Of a stretch of 64,000 bases of DNA, positions 13,198 to 25,011 are shown in pieces. Each line of letters opens with the position of its first letter. Position 1 is the first letter of the stretch. The notes under the pieces are model-generated. The model saw nothing but the letters and a program-made list of their open reading frames with translations. It was not told the origin of the DNA and made no database searches. The position numbers were made by a program, and so were the translations under genes. The stretch comes from Narthecium ossifragum (lineage: Eukaryota; Streptophyta; Magnoliopsida; Dioscoreales; Nartheciaceae): positions 24,694,145-24,758,144 of the forward strand of contig OY986971.1 of NCBI GenBank assembly GCA_963920575.1, given 5' to 3'.

Positions 13198-14974
13198 TCT
13201 AAGGCGGACAAAACTAATTACCGGACTAATAGTTAACTACAACGTAGTTAGTGAAAGCACGGGTCGAGTCCTCAAGGAATTGGATGATTGAATTAGTTAA
13301 TGTGATATAACCTCTACAATGATTGTAAACAATATGGTTAATTCGTTGAGATTTCTAACGAAAGTATTCTAGAAGACTAAAGAGGAAATTTATCAAGGAA
13401 GAATTCCTAGGGAATTTCAATCCGAATTAGGGTCTAAATATTATCTCTATGAATCAAGATGCATGACACTCAAGAGATCATCTAAATTGGATATCAACGA
13501 GCGTAGGATTAGTATCGCTCACCGCTAATGAGATATCGGGTTAGAAACATCTCATCGCATGCATAACAAGGTAAAGATCCATGATCGAGGCTCTAATTTG
13601 ATCATGCCTCAACGATCGCCGGACTAAGGTCAAATCGTTGGCAAAGGATCAAGGCTTTGTATGGATAAGGTTTTGGATTGAGATGGGTTTAATATCTCAA
13701 TCCCATCCCTCATCTAAGTCGAGAATAGTGGATAAGATAGCTTTGGCTTGGGGTGGTTCTAGCACCTCAAGATCCTATCCCTAGATCAAGGATTCATCCC
13801 ATAGAGTTGGCTATGGTTCTAGCATAGCCTCTTCTTTGAGGAATTGAATCAAACATCTAGTATGCATCATCATATTCTCAAACAATTCCATGCAAAACAA
13901 GGTAATCAAACCATTCAATAATGGAATTTATTGAAGAAATATAGAATTACATGAGAATTCATACAAAAACCATTTCATAAGAGTCATTACATCAAGAATC
14001 AAAAGAGAATTCTAAGGAAAAGCCCTAATATATCATGAAATTCCCAAGGATAAGGGATTTAGCTACTCATCTTGGGTAGGATAGCCATGGGAGAGGAGGC
14101 TTCACCCATCTTCTCCATCAAAATCCACCCTCAAAACCCTAAATCCTCAAGGATGAGAGGAGAAATCTCCAAAAACTAAAGGAGTAGAGAAGGCTGGAGA
14201 AAGGAGGGAAAAAGAGTGGAGAAAAGATCCTCAAATCAGAGCCAAAGCCTCTATTTATAGGCTCTAAGTCATGGACCCATGGATCAAATCAGAACCGTCC
14301 ATTTTTACCCGTCAGGCGACCTTGGATTGATCCGAAATAAGTTTAGATCGATCCAAGATGTCAGAATCTGGGTTTCTAACAATTTGGATCGATCCAAAAT
14401 GGGTCTGGATCGATCCAAGATGTAGCAGAGAATCATAGTTCTCTGGAAAGGGTCTATGGATCGATCCAATAACAATTTGGATCGATCCATTATGTACCAG
14501 AGAATCATGGCTCTCTGGAAAAGAAATAGGGATCGATCCATTACAGATCTGGATCGATCCAATATGTATCAGAGAATCATAGCTCTCTGGAAAAGGAATA
14601 TGGATCGATCCATTACAGATCTGGATCGATCCAATTTGTACCAAGCTCTCTAGAGAAAGATATTTGGATCGATCCATTAAGGATTCGGATCGATCCAATA
14701 TGTGACAGAAAGTCTAGCTCTCTGGAAAAGGGTCTGGATCGATCCAAACCACCTTGGGATCGATCCAAACATTCCTGGATCGATCCAAATGTTCTGGATC
14801 GATCCAAATAAGGCTGAATCTGAATAATTGATGTCTTTTTGGCTCGAAATCGATGCAACTCTCTTTGTAAGCTCTTGTACCTGAAACCATATGAAAAGAT
14901 ATTAAAAATGCATTGCTTGAGAGCTAACAAAGCCCAGTTGAATGGGTGAATTATGTATATTTTGTGACTTATCA
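13198..14974 (-). mobile_element. Unclassified element Y, ~1.8 kb, related in layout to element X
   Basis: The right end GTGACTTATCA resembles the end of the 3829-5441 element. The left end carries GTAGTTAGTGAAAGCACGGG followed by a GTCCTCAAGGAATTGG motif, equivalent in position to the CCACAGGGAATGCG motif there. Both share repeated GGTTCTAGCAC tags (about 13751 and 13831 here). On the minus strand it starts TGATAAGTCACAAAATATAC. Contains the palindrome array at 14325-14815. A solo LTR of a gypsy-type element is the likeliest identity, by inference. Confidence 0.55.
14325..14815. repeat. Array of the 12-bp palindrome TGGATCGATCCA
   Basis: About 18 copies of TGGATCGATCCA or one-base variants occur in 490 bp, spaced 10-45 bp apart. 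Recurrent spacer words include CAGAGAATCATRGCTCTCTG, itself a partial inverted repeat. Open frames rich in MDRS or GSIQ on both strands are translations of this array and are not genes. Confidence 0.9.
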
Positions 14975-15949
14975 GCGATCCCAATGTAATCTTGGGTTGG
15001 CTGAAATTATAGGATTTGGATGTTTGCCATATTAAATGTAAAACGTCATTTTTAGATCAAGAAGACTTTGGGATATAAAATGATGTAAGAACCATTGTTT
15101 AAAATAGTACGTCTAGTTGCCTCGAATATAACACAGTTTCCTTTACGGCCAAAACTTCATACTCAATTTATTAACATTATTTTTAAAATGGTATATTATT
15201 GTAATTACTGGTCAGTTAAAATCTTAAAGAGAATCATTCTTTTTTTATGAAACCAGCCGAAGCTATAGCCCACAATGAGTGTCTTAAACTAGCCCATCAA
15301 GTAAACCAACCACCCACCATAACTCTAACACTACATCCTTACAAATAATAGGACAAAGGTACTCGCCTAAGCACCATATCAATTGCGAATCGAGAATCAC
15401 ACTCTATAAGAACAATAAATTCCCCACGTCATCGAGCCTCTAGTAGAGGATTTCTTAAAGCAAATAACCATTACTTTTTTAAGAGAAAAGTTTTCCAAAG
15501 ACCGTACCAGGGGCATGGGTTCATCATAAATAAATGTTGGTTATCTTTTTCTATTGATTTTTGTTTCTGCAATCACAAAAACCTTCCTTTGATCTTTGTT
15601 CCTGACACAATGAAGCATAATAGAAAGAATAAAAAAAGAATAAAGTATTGGAGAAGAAAGTGAACGGAGAGGTGGAAAAGTTGTTGCAAATTGTCGAGAA
15701 AGAATAAGAGGGATAACAAAGTGTACGCTTATTCATTTTTCAGCATGGGATTGTTGTCTGTCTTTGAGAGAACCGTGCCCAACTGTGCAAAGGGCACGGG
15801 TTCACACTAGTTTCATATAGGCAATGAGGTCTCTAACTTCATGTAGGCTATTTGGTATAATATGAGAGTGTTTCCTAATATAAGGAGTGGTCTCTAACTT
15901 CATCTAGGAAATGTGGAACTATCTTTTCTATTTTGAGACTATCTTTTAG
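14975..15949. other. No gene seen
   Basis: AT-rich intergenic sequence without a recognised domain, tRNA or terminal repeat. Confidence 0.4.
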
Positions 15950-16098
15950 CGGCAATTCAATACAATCCCGCCATACAAATAACGTTTTCCAGCAACTCCA
16001 TCAATTGCCGTTAGAAAATTGTCATATGAGTACAATAGTAGCAATTGACTAAATGTTGCTAAAAAAATGCCGCTAGAAATGATTTTTGTTGTAGTGTC
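15950..16098. mobile_element. Terminal fragment of a CACTA (En/Spm) transposon
   Basis: Ends in TTTTTGTTGTAGTG at about 16085-16098; the complement, CACTACAACAAAAA, is the characteristic CACTA terminus. The subterminal region holds repeated motifs of the form GCGGCAATT, GCAATTGACT and GTTGCTA, as in CACTA subterminal repeats. The opposite end was not found, so only a truncated end can be supported. Confidence 0.6.
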
Positions 16099-16440
16099 AA
16101 GGCAAGCACACTTAACTTTGAGTTTTATGACGAAATCACTGTCATCACGAAACTTTAAAACACGTTATGTTATAAAAAACGATTAACATATATATATATA
16201 TATGTCCCCAATTCACACCCAGCCGTTGTGGGATTACTTATTCGACCATCTGACTCAGCCAGACGCCCCTAAGGCGAATACGACTGTCAAGATGCCGAAT
16301 CCACACGATCCATCTCTTTGGGGATCCTCACATCGTGATTTATGAATTGATCGAATTTTAACATATATAAATGCCACAATTTTGGCTTGATTTGCATGCA
16401 CTCAACGGAGACTACGAATTACTAACTTGAAACGTGCCTC

Positions 16441-16860
16441 ATGCGACCAAGGGCCTGTTTGGCTCCGGCGGATCCGCGGGATCCGCGGAATGGGATCCGT
16501 GGAATCCGCCGGAGCGGATTCCAAATCGGCGTCCGCTCGAAAAGAGCGGATGCCGAAATCGGGATCCGCCCAGCATGGTTATATATTTCCACGTTTTTCA
16601 GTTATTCGTCGGGTGTTCTCCACCTTTGGATTTGGATTGAATTGAATAAATACTCACCGTTTAATGGAAATTTATCCCCCTATTTGCTTATTATAATTAG
16701 GGGACGTTTGATGTGGGGTTAGCTTATTCCGGGTTAATGAGGGTTAAGGGATTTTAGGGTTAGTTTATTCTGGATTAATGGGGGTTAAAGAATGAGGATA
16801 GGAAAAAATAGAATGACTGTGAGAGGTGGAATGGGGTTATCTAATGTCATACAAATCCCT
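16441..16860. mobile_element. MITE-like remnants with GGGCCTGTTTGG-type ends
   Basis: AAGGGCCTGTTTGGCTCCGG near 16449 and a run of GGATCCGCGG-type palindromes to 16580 resemble Tourist (PIF/Harbinger)-type MITE termini. A second start, GTTTGATGTGGGGTTAG (about 16708), resembles the sequence at 44704. Complete elements with target duplications were not resolved, so the family assignment is weak. Confidence 0.35.
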
Positions 16861-17185
16861 TAAATTTTTATGAAGTTCACATTAGTTATGGAATTTTGAT
16901 AATATCAAAATAGTTTCTAAATTCTATGGGAAACTTTAAAACCCAGCTTTCATCAAACTACATCTGCGTGAGGATGCCCCTGCTTATTTTCCACTGGTTG
17001 CGGCCAACATTAATTCCGTTTTAACTTAATGGTCCACCTGGAAACCATGGTAAATTAATTTAACACCACTTGAAAGTCCTGAAAGTCTCCATCAAACTTA
17101 TATGGAAGAACCAAAAGGTTCATTTAAACAAAATCCACATAGGCTTGTTGCTCAACTGTAACATAGACCTGAGAACAAATGATAT

Positions 17186-18251
17186 ATTGGATCGGGGAAA
17201 GTATGCACGGCATCAGCCTACCTAGCGGCTCTACAAGTTCCCGGGGTGAGAATAGACAAGGAGGAGGTATGGACTAAGGTTTGGAGGGCGCCTGCTAGAC
17301 CATGGATTCGACAGTTTCTATGGCGCGTAATTCATAGGAAGCTACCAGTCAATGAGGTTCTTTGACGAATTTGGATGACATCGGACGAGGAGTGTCCAAG
17401 GTGTGGAAGAGAGGAAGAGTCCATTCTACATGCTACTCTTGGATGCCAGTTTACATACAAGGTGTTTGCCCATATTGCTGAAAAGGAAAACCTTACTCTA
17501 CCCAGGTGGAAACCAAGGGACATTCTTCAATTGATTGTTAGAAGGAATGGTGGAGTTGTGTCAAAAAAACTCATTACAATCTTGTGCTATGGGATGTGGG
17601 TGATATGGAAGGACAAAAATCAGATTGTTTTTGGATATGAAGGGGAATCAGTATAGGCCATTGCTTGCAAGACGAGGATATTGGCATTGGAATTCCTGGC
17701 TCAGACTGCTAAGATTAGAGAAGTGGATGGGGGTGCCAGACGGTCTGAGATGCATGACTGTCGGGTTATCCAAACTGATGTGTCTATGGATGTTGCTTCA
17801 GGGGAAGCGGCCATTGCTCTTGTTGGTATTAAACTCAATGGAGGAAGCTTGGGCTTTTGGGCGACCAGTGACAGTTAACTCAGTTCTCCATGGTGAGATG
17901 GAGGCTATTTTGGAGGCGCTGAAGAAGACCAGTGAGGTGGGGGTGACTTCATTAATTGTGGAATCATATTTTTTGAGTGCTATCTAGATCCTAAATGGGT
18001 TGAGGGGGTGGCCACCAAATCTAGAGGGTCTGGCCAAAGATATCTTGGTCTATGCTCTCGAGTTTGAGTCTGTACTTTTCCTTTTTGTTTCGAGAGCTTG
18101 TAACGCTAAACTAGATGTTGTAGCTCATGTGTGTCATCGGACTGGTAGGGTGTTTATCTGGTCTAGTGAGTGGGGACCCGCACTGATTGACAGCATTTAG
18201 TTGTAATAGCTTTTAGTTAGCCTACTTGGCTCATCTCATAAAAAAAAAAAA
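17186..18251 (+). pseudogene. 5'-truncated L1-type LINE: RT zinc-binding and RNase H domains
   Basis: Translated in order, it shows FLWRVIHRKLPVNEVL, then CPRCGREEESILHATLGCQF (about 17394-17455), the zinc-binding region following plant L1 reverse transcriptase. An RNase H-like domain follows, with QTDVSMDVASGEAAIALVG, EMEAILEALKK and LVYALEFESVLFLFVSRACN, ending near 18200. Internal stops near 17364, 17656, 17876 and 17987 break the frame. A poly-A tail ends at 18251. The 12-bp sequence AACAAATGATAT occurs immediately before (17174-17185) and at the end (18250-18261), a target-site duplication typical of LINE insertion. The endonuclease and main RT core are absent through 5' truncation. Confidence 0.9.
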
Positions 18252-18261
18252 CAAATGATAT

Positions 18262-19205
18262 CTATAATGGAACTAAATGAGGGTGTGAAAAAAAAATCTT
18301 CAAAGTTGTGTACCCCGGTCCCTGGGTGCAACAATGACATAGTCCCTACTCTATACACATAGCGAGCAAGGAAGGAAGACTATCTTTTATTTTCCTTAAT
18401 CCCTGCTCTATACAACTCTCAAAAAATTAGGTCTTTCCCATATGGGGTCAATCCCATCATTAAAACGCACAAGAATCAAGCCGTCATTTTCCAAGAATAA
18501 TTAAAAATCGCTAAAAAAATCTAATAGACAAATAGAAAAAATCATTTTACCTCTCTTTCTATGAAGAAGAAATTAAATCTCCCCCCTATCCTTTACATAA
18601 AACTGATGAAAGAGATGAAATTATGAGTATTTGATCTCCAAAAAATTCAGGGGAAAAAAAATTAGGGATTTAGATGAAGAAAAGGAGAAGAGAGCTCTCT
18701 CTCTCTGTTTCGTATTTCCTAATAATATACGCTCGCCGTTCACGAGTGGCCTTGGGTTCTCGGACTGGGCTTGCTCTTAAGTGGGCTAGACACTGGGCCA
18801 ACTGAACCAAATAAGTTTTGGTTTTGTTTTTAAGTGAGCTGGGAATTGGGCTGCCCAGGCTATAGCCTGGTGCAGCTCCTGACCCCTACTGAAGCCCGAA
18901 CTGAAGCCTTATATTGTTGGGCTAAATTGGGACACTATATTATTGTCCAACTTCACAGCCCTTGGCTTAACTAAGCAAAAAATATTATTGTCCAACTTTT
19001 TCATCTCAATGGGGGCCCATGGCACAAGGATCTGGCCCATACCTGCATTTTAGGGAATGAATCCCAGCTAGAAATGCAAAATCTTAGTGAATTTTAAATT
19101 TTGATTTCAATACTTTAGAAGCCCATAAGAGCATAATTGCTTGATCCAAGTGAAGCCCCAAGAGCAGTCTTCTTATTATCAATGTCTCTTAGATACATAA
19201 AATAG
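18262..19205. other. No gene seen
   Basis: Intergenic sequence with a TC-rich tract near 18700 and a GC-moderate stretch of GGGCT/GGGCC-like words around 18780-18920. No domain was recognised. Confidence 0.35.
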
Positions 19206-19830
19206 AACTATTTGGGCTATGGAATTCAAAGACACAGTTGGTCATCTTATGTGTTTGTGATCCACCACGTACGGGTATTGAATCTTTTTTTCCCATAGAT
19301 TTTGAGGAATAATTTGGTATTTCTTCTATGCAGGGTATTCTTATTTTCAATCTAAAAGTTGCGCAAATTAAGAAGAGATATGCTAAATCAAATTATTTTT
19401 GCTTTTAAGTCTTCACCAACAGTAAAAAAAACTGAGCATCCAATTATGAAACAATCTAAACTTATCAAAATCCATCTGACAAACCTCCCCTAAAACTGCA
19501 TATCCAACACTCTACTCTTATTAATTCTCAGAACAAACCTAAACAACAATCCCCAGCTTGCCCACAGAATCCAAGACGTACTCTCTGCTCAAGAAAGAAA
19601 GAAAAAAAAACAGAATCTAAGACTCTCGTCCTCTAACCCTATCTGTTCTTCAAAGTTCTTGATTACACCATGCATTAATTCAGAGCTCTTTGAACTCTGT
19701 AACCTATCATGTGCCAACAAGATGGCGCGCAGCAGGGATTGCAAGATCATGATCATGGATATTTATGTGCCAATATACCCATAAATTGATATAAATGCTC
19801 GTCCCTCTCACACAGGGATTGAAGAATTAA
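19206..19830 (-). pseudogene. Degenerate duplicate of the segment carrying the small gene at 28645-28917
   Basis: Matches 28005-28820 in several blocks. These include GTATTCTTATTTTCAATCTA, CCAATTATGAAACAATCTAA, CTAAACAACAATC and GTGCCAACAAGATGG, followed by CAGCAGGGATTGCAAGA. The minus-strand reading corresponding to the small protein (LAIPAA and flanking residues) is recognisable near 19720-19790 but carries stops and lacks the N-terminal part. It looks like a decayed copy of the downstream gene and its 3' flank. Confidence 0.65.
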
Positions 19831-19861
19831 TGATCAGTGGATCCTATGTCATACAGGGCCA

Positions 19862-19865
<4 letters not shown>

Positions 19866-19906
<41 letters not shown>
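19866..19906. repeat. (AT)n microsatellite
   Basis: Uninterrupted AT dinucleotides between CATGC and TTGACTCG. The apparent IYIYI peptide upstream of the following frame is a translation of this repeat. Confidence 0.97.
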
Positions 19907-19908
<2 letters not shown>

Positions 19909-20734
19909 ACTCGTGTAGAAAAAACAATTGACAAATTGGTTACCAAACTTAGTGAACTAATCCCTACTCTTTATGTGGCCAAAGATAAAGCTGTTAAACT
20001 ACATACTAGACCCTCTGTTAAACCAAATATTGATATTTCTAATTTTAAATTAGAAAAAGATTTAGCCGGAGAAGTTATTGAATCCCTTAGCAAACAATTG
20101 GCTCAAGCTAAATTACAAGTTCTTAATACTATACCTGACGGTAATCAGCTTGAACCCTCTGATTCTGAGTTATTAACTCTAGAAACTGAACAGCAGTTTC
20201 AAACTCTTAATAAAATTGAACACAGACCTCGTAATATAGAAAAATTCTATTATAAAAGACCTTCTCCTATGGATCTTTTATTCGAAGAAAATGATACTTT
20301 CTTACAACAAGATTATTCGGGTCGTAATATCTATGAATGGAACATAGATGGTATGAGTGATCATCAAATTCTTAATATGGCACATCGTATGATGATGTAT
20401 GCTACTATTTGCCGTAATAATGGTAATACGGATCAGCAGGTTGCTGCGTTCCTTACTTGTGGCTTTACTGGTAGTCTGAAAGGTTGGTGGGATAATTATC
20501 TCCTACCATATCAACGCACGGAAATTCTAAGTGCAATTAAAATTGAAACCAATCAGCAACAGGCTGATGCGGTTTACACTTTAATTCTGACTATTCTTGA
20601 CCATTTTACTGGTAATATTACTGGTCAGGGGGAGAGGATACGTACTTTATTACAAAATCTTCGTTGTCCAACTCTCACTCACTTTCGCTGGTATAAAGAT
20701 GTCTTTCTTACCAGAGTCATGCAACTTAATGACG
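19909..20734 (+). pseudogene. Capsid/gag-like fragment of a pararetrovirus-like element, cut by an assembly gap
   Basis: A continuous frame of about 275 residues runs from just after the AT repeat into the N gap. It has an N-terminal coiled-coil-like segment, then a gag/coat-protein-like region. That region includes YEWNIDGMSDHQILNMAHRM, CGFTGSLKGWWDNYL and LRCPTLTHFRWYKDVFL. This layout resembles the coat-protein region of caulimovirid-type endogenous pararetroviruses and related plant elements; I infer this from general motif style and could not test it. No movement protein, protease or RT is visible on either side. The fragment begins in the microsatellite and stops at the gap, so its real extent is unknown. 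Confidence 0.55.
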
Positions 20735-20934
20735 NNNNNNNNNNNNNNNNNNNNNNNNNNNNNNNNNNNNNNNNNNNNNNNNNNNNNNNNNNNNNNNNNN
20801 NNNNNNNNNNNNNNNNNNNNNNNNNNNNNNNNNNNNNNNNNNNNNNNNNNNNNNNNNNNNNNNNNNNNNNNNNNNNNNNNNNNNNNNNNNNNNNNNNNNN
20901 NNNNNNNNNNNNNNNNNNNNNNNNNNNNNNNNNN
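20735..20934. other. Assembly gap (200 N)
   Basis: Exactly 200 consecutive N, a conventional placeholder for a gap of unknown size. The sequence on the two sides belongs to different elements. Confidence 1.
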
Positions 20935-20966
20935 GGTCTCGAAGTTCGAAAATCGATCCATGTTAG

Positions 20967-21582
20967 TGTTGCGCCGGAAGGCACCCATAAAATCCACCGC
21001 CAATCGAAAAAAAAACAAATAAACACACCAACAAATCCAAACAGTAATCAAAGAATAAAGGAAAGGAAAATAGAGAGCACACAAAGAACACGGGGATTTA
21101 ACGTGGTTCGAAAATAGCCTACATCCACGGGCGGCACGGGTGATCAATCCACTATCAAGATGAAAGAGGATTACAAATACAAAGCTTAATTCCCAAATCC
21201 CTAATCTCTCATATCCCAAAGATTAGGGTTACAAACTTCCTCTCTTTAGAGCTCTAATAGAAGAAGAACAAGCCCTAAAAAAAGATCTCTAGAACCCCTA
21301 TTTATAGGCCCCAACTTATTTAGGATCGGACTTAATCCAAACCTTCCAATTTTCCCGTCTACAGTGTTTTGGATCGATCCACAGTGAAAAATATGAAAAC
21401 ATGCCTCTGGAAACAGGGTTGGATTGATCCAATGTGCAAAGCTGCAAATACGTCTCTGGAACAACCTTTCGGATCGATCCAGACAAGAAGATCTGGATCG
21501 ATCCAGACAAGAAGATCTGGATCGATCCAAACAAGAAGATCTTGGATCAATCCAAGATGAAAAAGAGCCAAAAAGTCAAACA
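20967..21582 (-). mobile_element. 3' LTR of the Ty1-copia element
   Basis: On the minus strand it starts TGTTTGACTTTTTGGCTC at 21582, just after a purine-rich AAGGTGGAGAAT tract that fits a polypurine tract, and ends GGCGCAACA at 20967. The part 20967-21381 matches the 5' LTR at 25962-26381 with scattered substitutions. The U3 part (21365-21560) contains an array of GGATCGATCC palindromes. Confidence 0.75.
21365..21560. repeat. GGATCGATCC palindrome array within the copia LTR
   Basis: Six or seven copies of GGATCGATCCA or variants. Three of them lie in a regular ~24-bp tandem with the spacer GACAAGAAGATCT. Same core palindrome as the array at 14325-14815 in an unrelated element. Confidence 0.9.
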
Positions 21583-24500
21583 ATTCTCCACCTTGGCGAA
21601 ATTTCCAAGCATCAAACAAATAGCCTCTTCATCTCAAAGCTTCAGAGTAAATAAGTGCCAGCAGCCTGCAAATTGCGTCCTAAAACACCAAACCCGAAGG
21701 TAATCAAACATGCACAATTTTGGCCAATTCCAAACAATGTTGGAACTTGACCCCAGTAACCACTTTGGTTAACATATTTGCAGGATTATCTGCAATTCCA
21801 ATCTTGTGAAGAAGAATGTCTCATTCATACAAAATCTCACGAACAAAGTGAAAACGAACGTTGATGTGCTTCATTCTTAAATGATGAACTTGGTTCTTTG
21901 CTAAATGTATTGCACTTTGACTGTCACAGTAGACAACAACATGCTGCTGAGCAATTCCCAATTCCTCAATCAATCCATGTAACCAAATAACCTCTTTAAC
22001 GGCTTCCGTCGCTGCCATGTACTCTGCCTCCGTAGTACACAAAGCAACTATAGTATGCAATGTCGACCTCCAACTCACTGGCCCTCTAGCAAGAGTAAAA
22101 TTAAATATACCCTATAGTTGACATGCGCTTATCCAAATCACTAGCATAATCTGAATCCACATATCCAACTATATGACAACCCATCTGATTATCATGTCCA
22201 AATATCAAACCAACATCCACATTACCTGTGATATACGGTAAAAATCCATTTCACAACCTACCAATGCATTTTTCCTGGATCATGCATGTACCTGCTTCCC
22301 ATACTAACTATATGTGAAATATCTGGCCTTGTACACACCATAGCGTACATTAAGCTTCCAACAACATTAGCATACGGAACTCGAGCCATATATTCACGCT
22401 CCTCATCCGTCTGTGGAGATAACAATGCATTTTTCCTGGATCATGCATGTACCTGCTTCCCATACTAACTATATGCGAAATATCTGGCCTTGTACACACC
22501 ATAGCGTACATTAAGCTTCCAACAACATTAGCATACGGAACTCGAGCCATATATTCACGCTCCTCATCCGTCTGTGGAGATAACAAAGCACTAAGTTTGA
22601 AGTGAGGGGTCAAAGGAGTACTCACATGTTTTGCTTTTTCATCAATGTCGAAGCGCTGTAAAATTTTCTTCAAATATTACTTTTGTGACAAACAAACTGT
22701 GCCCTTCACTCTATCTCGCTCGATCTCCATGCCCAAAATTTTCTTGGCTTCTCCAAAATCCTTCATCTCTAATTCACTCTTCAATTGAGCCTTTAGCTTC
22801 TCAATTTTCACCTTGCTCTTAGGTGCAATGAGCATGTCATCAACATATAAGAGCAAATATATCAAGGATCCATCTCGTAACTTTCTGAAATAGACACAGT
22901 GATCAAAATTGCTTCTTGTGTACTTGATACCTTTTATGAATTGGTCAAATCTTTTGTTCCACTGCTTTGGAGACTGTTTCAAACCATACAGTGAGTTCTT
23001 TAGTTTGCAAACCCAATTCTCTTTACCATGAATTTTGAATCCATCTGGTTGAGACATGTACAGATCCTCCTCCAAATCACTATGTAAGAAACCAGTTTTG
23101 ACATCAAATTGTACTAATTCAAGATCACACTGAGCAACCAAGGCTAACAAATTACGAATAGAAGAATGCTTGACCACTGGAGAAAATACCTCATTGTAGT
23201 CGATTTCTTCTTTCTGAGTGTAGCCTTTAGCTACAAGCCTAGCCTTGTATCTCAAATTATCTTTTGCCAATTGATCCTCCTTCTTAGTGTAAACCCACTT
23301 GCAACCAATGACTTTCTTTCCCAAAAGAAGTTGTACCAACTCCCATACCAAATTCTTAGAGCGAGATCACATCTCTTCATCCATAGCATTCTTCCATCCT
23401 ACTTTCTCAGAACTGTTCACTGCTTCTCTATAAGTAGATGTAATATCATCTTCAATAACTGAAAGTGCATATGCTATCAAGTCAGTATAATTTGCATGCT
23501 TTCGAATCTCTCTTCTTGGTCTATTGACTGCAATGGAGTCTTGTTGTTGTGGAACCTTATCGGTCTCGTCATCATCTGAACTTGATTCCTCATTTTTAAC
23601 ATGTATGCTATCATTCTTCATTGCCACAACTAGAGCATCAAACTCCATCTGCTAGGAAACACTCCTACTACTACTCTCCTCCGAGAGCTCTCCAGATTCT
23701 CCTTCAACATTGAGAACTCATCAAATTTAACATCACTGCTAACAATAACCTTCTTTGACTGAAGGCACCAAATCCTATATCCTTTCACGCCAGTGTTAAA
23801 GCCCAAAAATATTGTTTTTTTTTGCTCTAGGATCTAGCTTACTTTCCCTTACATGATAATATGCAGAATAACCAAATATATGTAAAGAATCATAATCTAT
23901 AGCATGATATCCAGACCATACCTCCAGTGGAGTTTTCCCCTTATTTGCAGATGCAGGTAATCTGCTGATGAGATGACATGCATATGACAGTGCCTCAGCC
24001 CAAAATTCTTTTCCCAAGCCAGCATTAGACAACATACACCGTACTTTCTCCAGTAAAGTACGGTTCATATATTCTGCAATCCCATTTTGCTGTGGTGTCT
24101 CACTAACAGTGAAGTGTCTAACTATGCCTTCATCCTCACATAGCTTCAAGAAAAGATCTGATTTGAACTCATCACCGGCCATTATCCGATCGAAGACATT
24201 TAATTCTTCCGCCAATTTGAGTTTCTATCATCTTCTTCCACTTCAAGAAAATACCTAACACATCACCATTATGCTTCATAGGATAGACCCAAACTCTTCT
24301 AGAATAATCATCAACAAAAGAAACAAACCAATGCATACCTCCCAAAGATGTTGTCTTGGTTGGACCCCAAACATCTGTATGTATATAATCCAAAATGCCT
24401 TGAGTTTGATGAACTGCAGTGCCAAACGTTACTCTAGTTTGCTTGCCCAGAACACAGTGCTCACAGAAATTGAGTTTGCATATCTCTGCTCGTTTTAAGA

Positions 24501-25002
24501 GACATTGCTTCATCAATCCATTCAAGACTTTTTCTCCTGCATGTCCCAAACGCATATGCCATAATTTGGTGCTATCTTCTATCTCAGAATTTTGTGAAAC
24601 AACTCCTGCTCCACCTACTATAGTGCTTCCTTGTAGAAAATACAGATTTTTCCTTCTAATTCCCTTCATCACAACAAGAGCACCCGAAACAATCTTAAGA
24701 ACTCCACCTTTCATTGTAACTGTGAAGCCTTTATATTCCAAAACACCCAATGAGATGAGATTCTTCTTCAAATCCAGGACGTACCATACTTGTATTAACT
24801 CTTTGAATGTTCCATCATGCATCTCCAGTCGAATTTTACATATCCCTTTCGTCATACAAGCTTTATCATTTCCCATATAGACTACTCCAGCATCCAACTC
24901 CTCAAAGCTGAAAAACCAATTTTTATTCGGACACATATGATAAGTGCAACCCGAATCCAAAATCCACTCGTCAGTGTCACAAACCAATGCTGAACCAGTC
25001 AA
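21583..25002 (-). pseudogene. Ty1-copia pol: protease-integrase-RT-RNase H, broken
   Basis: Read on the minus strand from 25002. The protease site WILDSGCTYHMCP is followed by the integrase zinc finger (LWHMRLGHAGEK to CEHCVLGKQ, near 24440-24560) and the integrase core with HTDVWGPTKTTSLGG and FVDDYSRRVWVYP. Then come YNEVFSPVVKHSSIRNLLAL of RT, the RT active site LLLYVDDMLIAPK (about 22826-22865), and RNase H with CTTEAEYMAATEA and DSQSAIHLAKN (21880-22045). The order PR-IN-RT-RH is diagnostic for Ty1-copia. Frames break near 24190, 23795, 23650, 23360 and in the tandem duplication at 22262-22583, so it cannot be expressed as one polyprotein. Confidence 0.92.
22262..22583. repeat. 161-bp tandem duplication inside the copia RT/RNase H region
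   Basis: The block starting CAATGCATTTTTCCTGGATC at 22262 is repeated from 22423 almost identically. The period of 161 bp is not a multiple of three, so the second copy shifts the reading frame. Confidence 0.92.
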
Positions 25003-25011
25003 AGCTATATC

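Noticed and set aside
14305..14984. Several overlapping open frames rich in MDRS, GSIQ or LDRS
   Set aside because: They are translations of the TGGATCGATCCA array on all frames; no independent coding signal.
21246..21703. Open frames with DRSR/IDPDKK repeats
   Set aside because: Produced by the GGATCGATCC array in the copia LTR.
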